DNA of 24,991 bases from Candidatus Dadabacteria bacterium. Its GTDB lineage: Bacteria; Desulfobacterota_D; UBA1144; Nemesobacterales; UBA2774. The notes under the pieces were generated by a model. That model did not search any database, was not told where the DNA came from, and was given only the letters and a program-made list of their open reading frames with translations. How positions within the stretch are numbered: the first letter of the stretch is position 1; the number at the start of each line of letters is the position of its first letter. The position numbers and the translations under genes are program-made. The stretch lies in NCBI GenBank assembly GCA_020027805.1, contig JAHKKQ010000030.1, forward strand, positions 1 to 24,991, in the 5' to 3' direction. This document shows positions 1 to 6,455 of the stretch, one piece after another.

Positions 1-522
1 GGGACTATAGGGAGCGGGAAGAGCTATCTGGGCGGGGTATTGAAGGAAGCCCTTTCTCCAGGCGCGCTCCTCATTACGATGGATTTATTCGTCTGTGTCC
101 CCAGGTCGGAATGGGACAGCAAAATAGAAGAGGGAAACATACGCCTCCGCGACTTCTACGATATAGGCAAGGCAAGAGAAACGCTTCTATCCATACGGTC
201 GGACAAGACCTTCGAAATGTCGGGCGTATACGACCTCGAAACCGGAAATATCTCCGGCCGGATAACGGTCGACGCGGGAACTTACAGGTACTTCATACTC
301 GAGGGGCTCTTCTCTCTGGACGATGAGCTCGACGGGCTCGTTGATTTAGGGATATTCGTGGATACGCCCGCGGACGTAGCGCTCGCCAGGGCCGAATCGA
401 GAGACGAATCGAAGCGTAACCTCGACCCTCACGGGTGGCTCGAAAAGAAAGAGATATTCTACGACGGCTACCTTCCCTACATCGATAAGCACAGGAAGAA
501 AGCCGATTTAATTCTCGATTAG
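1..522 (+). CDS. Uridine kinase-like P-loop kinase, 5' end outside window
   Basis: The frame is open from base 1 to the stop at 520-522, so the N-terminus is cut by the window edge. The first codons read GTIGSGKSYL, a Walker A loop (GxxGSGKS), which places the true start only a short way upstream. Further on are MDLFVCVPRSEW (compare the DxFYRPRxEW-like segment of uridine kinases), a VYDLETG stretch, then ILEGLFSL and LGIFVDTPADVALAR, matching the 'vEGifal...DlrIfVDtp.d..l.R' pattern of the uridine/phosphoribulokinase family. By homology it would phosphorylate a nucleoside or similar small alcohol with ATP in the cytosol. The family match is good, but the substrate is not proven, so no symbol is given. 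It ends 10 bp from the end of the convergent SDR gene. Confidence 0.75.
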   Translation, partial: GTIGSGKSYLGGVLKEALSPGALLITMDLFVCVPRSEWDSKIEEGNIRLRDFYDIGKARETLLSIRSDKTFEMSGVYDLETGNISGRITVDAGTYRYFILEGLFSLDDELDGLVDLGIFVDTPADVALARAESRDESKRNLDPHGWLEKKEIFYDGYLPYIDKHRKKADLILD

Positions 523-532
523 GGCCGGACTA

Positions 533-1315
533 TCAGGGTTTGAAATCAGGCTCCCCTTTCCCCAGATAGACCGACATCGCCCCGCCTTCGACGAATATTG
601 TCTGTCCCGTTATATAAGATGCCTCGTCCGTCGCGAACATCACGGCGGGCGGCACCATGTCTTCCGGTTTTCCCCTCCTCCCTTCCGGGATGCCCTTAGT
701 CATGTATTCGTCGTATTCAGGGTCTTTAGACGCGGACAGCGGAGTGATCGTGGAGCCCGGGCCTATGCAGTTGACCGTTATGTTGTATTGAGCGAGGTCG
801 ACGGCCATCACCCTCGTCACGTTGATAAGCGCCCCCTTCGCCGCGTGATAGGCGATAGAGACCGGGTGCATGTCCATGGCGCCCGCTACGGACCCGATAT
901 TAATTATCCTTCCGGGCGTCCCCTGTTTGATGACCTGTTTCGCGAAGCCCTGGGAGAGAAAAAAGGCGCTTTTTAGATTTATATCCATCATCTTGTCCCA
1001 GTCCCCGGGCGTCACGTCGAATAAGCCCTCGCGCCTCGCGTACCCGGCGTCGTTCACCAGTATGTCCGCTTTGCCGAACGTGTTTACGGCGGCATCCAGC
1101 AATTCCCGGTGCTTGCCGAGGTCGGAAACGTCGAGCGTAAAATATACGGCCTGCCCGCCCAAATCCTCCACCTCTCTTACTGTTTCCCTGCATGGGTCCT
1201 CGTGGAGAGCTGCGATCACCACCTTAGCCCCTTCTTTGACGTATCCGAGTGTTATGGCGCGCCCGATCCCGGACGACCCCCCAGTGATAATGGCGACCTT
1301 GTCTTTTAACCTCAT
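533..1315 (-). CDS. SDR-family NAD(P)-dependent oxidoreductase
   Basis: This 260-aa protein is the usual length for a classical short-chain dehydrogenase. The dinucleotide-binding TGGSSGIG motif is at residues 11-18. The catalytic tetrad is visible as N113 (DINLKS), S142 (NIGSVAG), Y156 and K160 (YHAAK). The structural NNAG motif is NDAG here (residues 88-91), a single-residue departure. The C-terminal half has the PG...T substrate-loop segment and the ITGQTIFVEGG ending typical of the family. It is cytosolic and would interconvert a hydroxyl and a carbonyl, but the substrate cannot be read from the sequence. The ATG is preceded by GAGGG about 7 nt upstream. It stands alone on this strand, convergent with the kinase gene. 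Confidence 0.9.
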   Translation of the reverse strand: MRLKDKVAIITGGSSGIGRAITLGYVKEGAKVVIAALHEDPCRETVREVEDLGGQAVYFTLDVSDLGKHRELLDAAVNTFGKADILVNDAGYARREGLFDVTPGDWDKMMDINLKSAFFLSQGFAKQVIKQGTPGRIINIGSVAGAMDMHPVSIAYHAAKGALINVTRVMAVDLAQYNITVNCIGPGSTITPLSASKDPEYDEYMTKGIPEGRRGKPEDMVPPAVMFATDEASYITGQTIFVEGGAMSVYLGKGEPDFKP

Positions 1316-1400
1316 CCTTTTACCCTCGTCTTCTGATTTTCACTGCCTATAACAAACAAAATTAAATTTAAATCCGGCACACGATTACTAAGATTCATAC

Positions 1401-1406
1401 TATAAT
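1401..1406 (+). promoter_or_regulatory. Candidate -10 element before the truncated hydrolase
   Basis: A perfect TATAAT lies in an AT-rich stretch 86 bp before the ATG at 1492. No convincing -35 hexamer sits 16-18 bp upstream, so this is a weak call. Confidence 0.3.
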
Positions 1407-1491
1407 TGTCTACATAATGGAAGGGACATTCTATGCCGCCGGGGAACGGGTCACCGTTGGCTGTCGTCATAATTAAACCGGAGGGACAAGC

Positions 1492-2100
1492 ATGAAAGCG
1501 GAAATTGTGAGCTTGCTGGGTCACAATATTTTTATCAGGGATCTCAAAGATATAGTCCTGGTCGGTCATTCCTACGGCGGCGTTTTAGGGACGTTCATGT
1601 GCAGGGGTGATGAGAAACGCAGGATTAAAAAATTCGTGAATGTCGAAGGGTGCATAACGCGGGACACCTTGGTCTTATCGACGAATGCTGTGACGGCGCT
1701 CGGGCAATTCAATCACGGCATGTCGGAATTTGGTAATTGGCTCCATGAAGGAGGTTTCAAAAAGATTTTACTTGAGGATAATGAGAGTGCTTCGACAATA
1801 AAGTATTTCGATTCCGTGATCGAGTGTGACCCGGCGGCTTTTGCTCAGACGGCGGAAGAATTGGTAATGAGGACCGAAGGCGAGGACGAGTCGGGCAATA
1901 ATGAAATTTCACTCGCATACAAGGAGCTCGAATTGCCCAGGATCTTCTGTGCCGGAACTAGGCCCGTCATGGATTCGACCAAGGGCTTTTTATCCGGAAA
2001 TAATCTTGATTGGAAGGAGTTTAACGTGGTCTCCCATTGGCTGATGCTCGACAGGCGGGAGGAATTTTATGCATTTTTAGACGGTTACATAATGGCATAG
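1492..2100 (+). CDS. Alpha/beta hydrolase lacking the N-terminal part of the fold (possible remnant)
   Basis: The 202-aa frame begins almost at the nucleophile elbow: DIVLVGHSYGG, with candidate Ser27. The C-terminal SHWLMLDRREEF resembles the catalytic-His region of short alpha/beta hydrolases ('GHw.mld.PeeF'). Full-length relatives carry about 70-90 residues before the elbow, including the first strands and the oxyanion-hole HG loop. These are absent here, and the upstream frame has a stop at 1474-1476. No missing N-terminal half was seen in the other frames between 1320 and 1490. A ggaggg Shine-Dalgarno lies about 6 nt before the ATG, so the fragment could be translated. The gene looks more AT-rich than its neighbours by eye, which may hint at transfer or decay. 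Enzyme activity is doubtful. Confidence 0.6.
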   Translation: MKAEIVSLLGHNIFIRDLKDIVLVGHSYGGVLGTFMCRGDEKRRIKKFVNVEGCITRDTLVLSTNAVTALGQFNHGMSEFGNWLHEGGFKKILLEDNESASTIKYFDSVIECDPAAFAQTAEELVMRTEGEDESGNNEISLAYKELELPRIFCAGTRPVMDSTKGFLSGNNLDWKEFNVVSHWLMLDRREEFYAFLDGYIMA

Positions 2101-2149
2101 GGTGTGAAGAGCTGGCGGAATCGAGTATTATTATGCGGAGAGGTTATTT

Positions 2150-3100
2150 ATGCGTGTAATAGTCGCCAAACCGAGGGGTTTTTGCGCGGGCGTTGACCGC
2201 GCGATAGAGATAGTCGAGCGGGCGCTCGAGATGTACGGGCCCCCGATATACGTCCGCCACGCGATTGTCCATAATAAGCGCGTGGTTGAGTCGCTCAAGA
2301 AGAAAGGGGTCAGGTTCGTCGAAGAGCTCGCGGAGATCGATCGTAAAGGGGCGAAGGTGATATTCAGCGCCCACGGCATCAGTCCCGCAGTCCGCGAGGA
2401 GGCAGAGAGCAGGAAGCTCGACGTCGTCGATGCGGTTTGTCCCCTCGTGACGAAGGTCCATAACGAAGTCAAGCATTACGCTGACATGGGATACACGATT
2501 ATCCTTATCGGGCATAGGAACCACGTCGAGGTCATAGGGACGAGCGGAGAGGCCCCCGAGAGGGTCGTAGTCGTGGAGTCGGTCGCCGAGGCCGAAGAGG
2601 TCGTCCTCGAAGACCCCGACAGGGTCGCCTACGTCACTCAGACGACATTGAGCGTCGACGACACGAAAGAGATACTGGAAGTGTTAAAGAGAAGGTTCCC
2701 GAAAATAATGAGCCCGTCCAAGCTCGACATATGCTACGCCACTCAGAACAGACAGGACGCGGTGAAGGCCCTTGCGGGGCAGGCGGATATCATTTTCATA
2801 ATGGGCTCGCCCGAAAGCTCCAATTCGAACCGTCTCGTCGAGGTCGCGAAATCGAGCGGAGTCAAGAATGCGTATCTTATCGAAGGGGCGGACAATCTCA
2901 GAAGAGAGATGTTCCGGGAAGACATGGTCGTGGGGCTGAGCTCAGGCGCTTCGACACCCGAGACAGTCGTGCTCGAGGTGATTTCCCGTCTCAGGGAATT
3001 CGGAGCCGACGAAGTAGAGGAGTTAGACGGCAAGGAAGAGCATACGAGGTTCCCGTTTCCCGATACGATTCAATTCAAAACGGCGTCCAAGGGCGTATAG
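2150..3100 (+). CDS. ispH: 4-hydroxy-3-methylbut-2-enyl diphosphate reductase
   Basis: This is the last enzyme of the MEP isoprenoid pathway: a cytosolic iron-sulfur enzyme that turns HMBPP into IPP and DMAPP. The 316-aa length is normal. The three cluster cysteines are C12 (GFCAGVDRAI), C97 (DAVCPLV) and C195 (CYATQNRQ). Substrate-binding residues are present: H41 (HAIVHN), H75 (SAHGIS), H125 and the proton-relay E127 (RNHVEVIGT), the TQTTLSVDDT block and the SSNSNRL block near residues 223-229. The ATG follows a ggagagg site 8-9 nt upstream. It is 49 bp downstream of the hydrolase fragment and may be co-transcribed with it. Only the DXP-pathway route is indicated by this window. Confidence 0.97.
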   Translation: MRVIVAKPRGFCAGVDRAIEIVERALEMYGPPIYVRHAIVHNKRVVESLKKKGVRFVEELAEIDRKGAKVIFSAHGISPAVREEAESRKLDVVDAVCPLVTKVHNEVKHYADMGYTIILIGHRNHVEVIGTSGEAPERVVVVESVAEAEEVVLEDPDRVAYVTQTTLSVDDTKEILEVLKRRFPKIMSPSKLDICYATQNRQDAVKALAGQADIIFIMGSPESSNSNRLVEVAKSSGVKNAYLIEGADNLRREMFREDMVVGLSSGASTPETVVLEVISRLREFGADEVEELDGKEEHTRFPFPDTIQFKTASKGV

Positions 3101-3168
3101 CCGGTCTTTAGTAATCAGCCGTCCGAATTCTATACACATTACGCACTTCTCGTCCTGATACGGATTTT

Positions 3169-3678
3169 TCAATCGCAGTCGATCTCGGCAAGCAGCCCGG
3201 TTTCAATATCATAAATAAACCCTGAAACGGTAACGTCATCGGGCGTAAGGGGATGGTCCCTTAGCCTCTTTACGTCGTCTCTTATGCTCTGGATCCTGTC
3301 CCTAATAGTGAGCCAGTTCACGTAATCCCCTTCGCTCGTTTTATACGATTCTCCCGCTATGTCCGCCATCTTTTCGTTTGTGAGGTTCTCAATTCCGCAT
3401 CCCGTGTGGTGGATGACGAGCCACTCGTTTGTGCCCACGAGTCTGTTTGAGATTACGAGCGACCTGATCGCGTCGTCGCTCGCCCTCCCGCCGGCGTTTC
3501 TGACTATATGCGCGTCCCCAGTCCCGAGGCCCGCAAGGCGCATGGGCTCAATGCGCGCGTCCATGCATGTTAGAATTGCAATCTTCCTCGCTGGAATAAT
3601 CCCCAGCTTGCCCCTATCGCCGAATTCCCTTGCGTATTCCTTGTTGGCGGCTAATATCCGCTTTATGTTCTGGCTCAT
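3169..3678 (-). CDS. Beta-class carbonic anhydrase
   Basis: This 169-aa protein matches the short beta-carbonic anhydrases. The zinc site is complete: C38 with the Asp/Arg dyad in CMDAR (D40, R42), then H91 and C94 in HHTGCG. The segment IVRNAGGR (58-65) is also characteristic. It interconverts CO2 and bicarbonate in the cytosol. GAGGAGA about 5 nt before the ATG is a good ribosome binding site. A 7-bp inverted repeat and a candidate promoter lie in the 85-bp gap to the sigma-factor gene upstream, so it could be expressed alone or by read-through from that gene. Confidence 0.93.
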   Translation of the reverse strand: MSQNIKRILAANKEYAREFGDRGKLGIIPARKIAILTCMDARIEPMRLAGLGTGDAHIVRNAGGRASDDAIRSLVISNRLVGTNEWLVIHHTGCGIENLTNEKMADIAGESYKTSEGDYVNWLTIRDRIQSIRDDVKRLRDHPLTPDDVTVSGFIYDIETGLLAEIDCD

Positions 3679-3696
3679 CGTGTCTCCTCAATTGAT

Positions 3697-3717
3697 CCCG
3701 GACATCGGGAGTCCGGG
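3697..3717. repeat. 7-bp inverted repeat (hairpin) in the carbonic anhydrase leader
   Basis: CCCGGAC (3697-3703) and GTCCGGG (3711-3717) pair perfectly around a 7-nt loop. It ends 19 nt before the start codon, beside the ribosome binding site. No T-run follows on the minus strand, so it does not look like a rho-independent terminator for the sigma gene. It could be a 5'-UTR hairpin or a protein-binding site. Confidence 0.45.
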
Positions 3718-3725
3718 GTACCGAT

Positions 3726-3753
3726 AAGATATATGTTGATTATTGTTTGTAAA
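3726..3753 (-). promoter_or_regulatory. Candidate promoter of the carbonic anhydrase gene
   Basis: On the minus strand TTTACA (3753-3748) and TATCTT (3731-3726) are separated by 16 bp. The -35 is good and the -10 moderate. The start codon is about 48 nt downstream of the -10. Confidence 0.35.
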
Positions 3754-3763
3754 ACGGGGCTTC

Positions 3764-4879
3764 TTAATTCAGGAATTCTCTCAAAACTCCGCTCCGCTCG
3801 GAGCCGGCCAGCTTGGTGAGTGCGTCCTTTTCGATCTGCCTGATCCTCTCCCTGCTGAGGCCGTATTTATCCGCGATCTGTTCGAGCTTATGGTCGTTTT
3901 CATAATCGATGCCGAACCTCATCATGAGCACGTCTTTCTCTCTTTCCGACAATAATTCGAGCGAGTCCCTGATCTCTTCGTTGATCGATCTCAATGTCAG
4001 ATAATATTCGGGCCTTTTGGCATTGGGGTCGGACGTGATATCGAGATACGATTTGGAGTCCTCGTTTCCCGGAAGAAGCTCGAGCGGTACTACGAGGTCG
4101 TTTCCCTTGAGTATTGTGCTTACGGCATCGAAGGGGATATTCGTTTCTTTCGCGATCTGCTCCGGCATCGCGTTCTTGTCAGTATTATGTTCGAGCTTCG
4201 CTTTTGCCCTGAATACCTTTGCCGCCAGCTCCTGCAGATAAACCGGGATGAGTATTATATGCGTCTGCTCCATTACAGCCCTGGATAAAGCCTGGTGTAT
4301 CCACCATGATGCGTACGTGGAGAACTTGAATCCCTTCGTATGGTCGAATTTCGTCACCGCCTTCATGAGACCTATGTTCCCTTCCTGGATCAAATCCGTG
4401 AGAGGCAGCCCTCTCCCCGTGTACTTGTTTGCGAGCTCGATTACGAGCCTCAGGTTGGACTTGATGAACTTATCCTGGAACTGTTTGGACCTTGCGGTAT
4501 AGGACCTGCCGAGGGCGTCGAGTATACTCTCATCCCTGGGCGGGATTCCGTTCCCGCGCTTTGGTTTATTATTTAATCGCCCTGTGATTTTTTTCGCCCT
4601 GCTTTCACAAAACTTTATCTTTGCCGCGAGAACCGCTTCATCCCGCTTGCTGAGCAGAGTCTCATCGTTGAGCTCTTTAAAATAAGCGTAGAGCAGTCTG
4701 AAATTGGGGTCGGTAATATCCCTCCCGCTTTTGAAAAACTTGCCCCGGGGTTTTTCCTCTTCCGGCTCCTCTTCTTCGTAACCGGAAAAATCCTCTTCAT
4801 CCGAAACGCCGTCCGTATCGAGGTCCGGGTTCTCGAGGTCGCTGTCGTCGTCTATGTATTCCAGCTGCTTTAGCTTCAT
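3764..4879 (-). CDS. Sigma-70 family RNA polymerase sigma factor (group 1/2-like, atypical)
   Basis: This 371-aa sigma factor has regions 2, 3 and 4. Region 2 spans about residues 140-206 (NLRLVIELANKYTGRG, DLIQEGNIGLMKAV, FKFSTYASWWIHQALSRAV). Region 3 spans about 210-290, and region 4 about 298-368 with the helix-turn-helix LSRERIRQIEKDAL at 341-354. Region 1.1 of a primary sigma is missing. Instead residues 9-43 are strongly acidic (about half Asp/Glu). Region 1.2 is divergent (NFRLLYAYFKEL), and a poorly conserved basic stretch (about 97-133) lies before region 2.1. Promoter-contact positions also drift: WWIRQAI reads WWIHQAL, and the usual IRIPVH reads LIPVYL. It is probably an alternative (RpoS- or secondary RpoD-like) factor, although a housekeeping role cannot be excluded. 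It lies 86 bp downstream of the marR gene, and the gap holds two candidate operators. Confidence 0.85.
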   Translation of the reverse strand: MKLKQLEYIDDDSDLENPDLDTDGVSDEEDFSGYEEEEPEEEKPRGKFFKSGRDITDPNFRLLYAYFKELNDETLLSKRDEAVLAAKIKFCESRAKKITGRLNNKPKRGNGIPPRDESILDALGRSYTARSKQFQDKFIKSNLRLVIELANKYTGRGLPLTDLIQEGNIGLMKAVTKFDHTKGFKFSTYASWWIHQALSRAVMEQTHIILIPVYLQELAAKVFRAKAKLEHNTDKNAMPEQIAKETNIPFDAVSTILKGNDLVVPLELLPGNEDSKSYLDITSDPNAKRPEYYLTLRSINEEIRDSLELLSEREKDVLMMRFGIDYENDHKLEQIADKYGLSRERIRQIEKDALTKLAGSERSGVLREFLN

Positions 4880-4909
4880 GGCAGTTAAGCTTCCTGTACG
4901 AATGCAATG

Positions 4910-4924
4910 CTTAGTATACCTGAT
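4910..4924. promoter_or_regulatory. Degenerate MarR-type operator overlapping a -10-like element before the sigma gene
   Basis: The minus strand reads ATCAGGTATACTAAG, matching TTTAGGTATGCTAAA in front of marR at 11 of 15 positions. TATACT inside it is a good -10 hexamer for the sigma gene, whose ATG is 31-37 nt further on. The -35 is weak. Part of the similarity could simply come from the shared -10. Confidence 0.4.
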
Positions 4925-4925
4925 A

Positions 4926-4940
4926 TTTAGGCTGCCTAAC
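4926..4940. promoter_or_regulatory. Candidate MarR-type operator upstream of the sigma gene
   Basis: TTTAGGCTGCCTAAC contains TTAGG-N3-CCTAA, a perfect 5-bp dyad. Its outer part TTTAG-N5-CTAA has the same layout as the site before marR (5598-5612). It is 16 bp centre-to-centre from the degenerate site at 4910-4924, about 1.5 DNA helix turns. Confidence 0.5.
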
Positions 4941-4965
4941 TATAAGACTAAAAAAAATTATAATA

Positions 4966-5583
4966 TCAGTTGAGAGTTTTTTTGAAGTGAGGGCATTCTT
5001 TGCAGATTTCTTCTTCGTTCAGGAGTATGTGAAGGTTGTCACAATAGTGGGGTTTAAGCTCTCCTAAGTACCTGTCTCTCTTGAAAAAACAGCATTCGGT
5101 ACAAATATCGCCCGAGAATATCAATCCCTTTTGCATGAGCTTTTCGGAGATTGAGAGTAAAAGCCTTCCAAGGATCTCCTGTTCCCGGGGTTCGAATTCC
5201 CTGACTATTTCTTCGATCTCAAAACCTATGTCTTCTATATCCCCGACTACCCGTACTCCCTCCGCCGTAAGGGATATGTGCACCCTCCTCCTGTCCTCGG
5301 TGCCCCTCGACCTCAATATGAGGTTTTTCCTTTCAAGTGAGTCGATTACGCCGCTCGCGGTTGCCGGAGTGCAGGTCAGGGACCTCGCTAGATTCCCTAT
5401 CGTGATTTCGTTCTTCCTGGTGTAATTGATGAAGAGGAGTGCCTTTACCTGCGCGGGCGTAAGGTGTTCGAGCCTGCTTTTATCCCAGAAGAGATTCTTT
5501 ACCGCCTGTCCGATATGGAACAGGGTTCTCGTTATCTGACCGCCTATATTCTTCTGCCTGTATACAGGATCGAAAATGGACAT
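4966..5583 (-). CDS. MarR-family transcriptional regulator with Cys-rich C-terminal extension
   Basis: Residues 15-150 form a MarR winged helix: LTPAQVKALLFI, the recognition region GNLARSLTCTPATASGVIDSL (63-83) and the wing GTEDRRRVHISLTAEG (94-109). A 50-residue tail beyond the usual MarR end holds C161, C164, C165 (CTECCFF), C181 (PHYC), C194 and C197 (CKECPHF), plus H179, H185 and H199. These cysteines can form a metal or iron-sulfur site. Total length is 205 aa against about 140-160 for plain MarR proteins. The start ATG has a modest AAGG site. A 15-bp inverted repeat of MarR-operator type lies 15-29 nt upstream of the start, which suggests autoregulation. The sigma gene follows on the same strand. 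The ligand sensed is unknown. Confidence 0.88.
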   Translation of the reverse strand: MSIFDPVYRQKNIGGQITRTLFHIGQAVKNLFWDKSRLEHLTPAQVKALLFINYTRKNEITIGNLARSLTCTPATASGVIDSLERKNLILRSRGTEDRRRVHISLTAEGVRVVGDIEDIGFEIEEIVREFEPREQEILGRLLLSISEKLMQKGLIFSGDICTECCFFKRDRYLGELKPHYCDNLHILLNEEEICKECPHFKKTLN

Positions 5584-5597
5584 GAATTGGCCTTACA

Positions 5598-5612
5598 TTT
5601 AGCATACCTAAA
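5598..5612. promoter_or_regulatory. Candidate autoregulatory operator of the marR gene
   Basis: TTTAGCATACCTAAA is TTTAG-N5-CTAAA, a perfect 5-bp dyad of the size bound by MarR dimers, 15 nt before the start codon. On the coding strand it contains TATGCT, a possible -10, with TTGTGA 18 bp upstream as a possible -35. Confidence 0.55.
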
Positions 5613-5684
5613 CATTTATAAAATTCACAAAAGCCAATAACTATAATATTCCGCAGGTTTTGGAAAGGAGACTTAGGGCCGCGG

Positions 5685-6455
5685 TCAACCTTTATATATG
5701 ACGGGTTCCCCGGATAAGATTTTCTTAGCCCTTTCGTAGGATTCAATCGTTCCAATGTCGATCGCCTCACCCTCGGCGCGAATAGCATATATAACGTCAT
5801 GTTCGGTCAGATACGAAATGAAGTATCCGATCTCGTCTCCGGCATCAGGCGACGAAAGGAATTCATGAATAAGATTGAGCGCCCGGGGTTTAAGAAAGTA
5901 AAGCGCGGGGCATGCAAAATTCGACGGGGGGGCTTCCGGCTTTTCATGAAACACAAGAATACGGTCATTCGAATCGAGCTCTAATACCCCCGTCTCTCTG
6001 AGCCTTTGTGAGTCTTCGGTCCTGAGCGCCAGGACATAACTTTTATCACTGCTCAGGAATTTTTCCCAATAGGGTCCGAGCGGGAAGCGGAAGATATTGT
6101 CTCCCGCCGCGACGACCGTTCCTTTGCTCTCGCTGATTTGGCTGACCGCGAATCCGAGGTCCCCCGCAGCGCCGAGCCTGTCCTCCGCATGCAGGGCTCC
6201 GTCGTTCAGTATATTGAGGCTTATCCCCCGCTCCGTTATCGCTCCGCCGTTCTCTTCGCCCCACTCGAGAAAGTGCCCGAAGAAGCGGTCGTTGGTGACT
6301 ATGGCGATGGAACCGAGCCCCCTGAAATCGATGATTTGTCCGATCATGTGGTCGATGACGGGCCTGCCCCCGACATCGAGGAGGGCTTTCGGCATATCTT
6401 TCGTGAGCGGCTCCATCCTGGTCGCGAAGCCCGCGCAAAGCAGGATCGCGTTCAT
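5685..6455 (-). CDS. Sugar-1-phosphate nucleotidyltransferase (NDP-sugar pyrophosphorylase family)
   Basis: This 256-aa protein begins with MNAILLCAGFATRMEPLTKD, the nucleotide-binding loop of the RmlA/GalU-type fold (the usual form is LAGGxGTRLxPLT; GG is CAGF here), followed by MPKALLDVGGRPVIDH. Other family marks are VVAAGDN (D119, metal and sugar-phosphate binding), FHEKPEAP and the late EAIDIGTIESY. It would join an NTP and a sugar-1-phosphate to give an NDP-sugar and pyrophosphate in the cytosol. The start overlaps the stop of the upstream kinase gene by 4 bp (ATGA), so the two are translationally coupled. The kinase probably supplies its sugar-1-phosphate. Which sugar and which NTP cannot be read. 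Confidence 0.85.
   Translation of the reverse strand: MNAILLCAGFATRMEPLTKDMPKALLDVGGRPVIDHMIGQIIDFRGLGSIAIVTNDRFFGHFLEWGEENGGAITERGISLNILNDGALHAEDRLGAAGDLGFAVSQISESKGTVVAAGDNIFRFPLGPYWEKFLSSDKSYVLALRTEDSQRLRETGVLELDSNDRILVFHEKPEAPPSNFACPALYFLKPRALNLIHEFLSSPDAGDEIGYFISYLTEHDVIYAIRAEGEAIDIGTIESYERAKKILSGEPVIYKG

Noticed and set aside
4941..4965. A-run at about 4951-4958 as a terminator of marR
   Set aside because: On the coding strand it gives a T-run, but it is preceded only by an AT palindrome with no GC stem.
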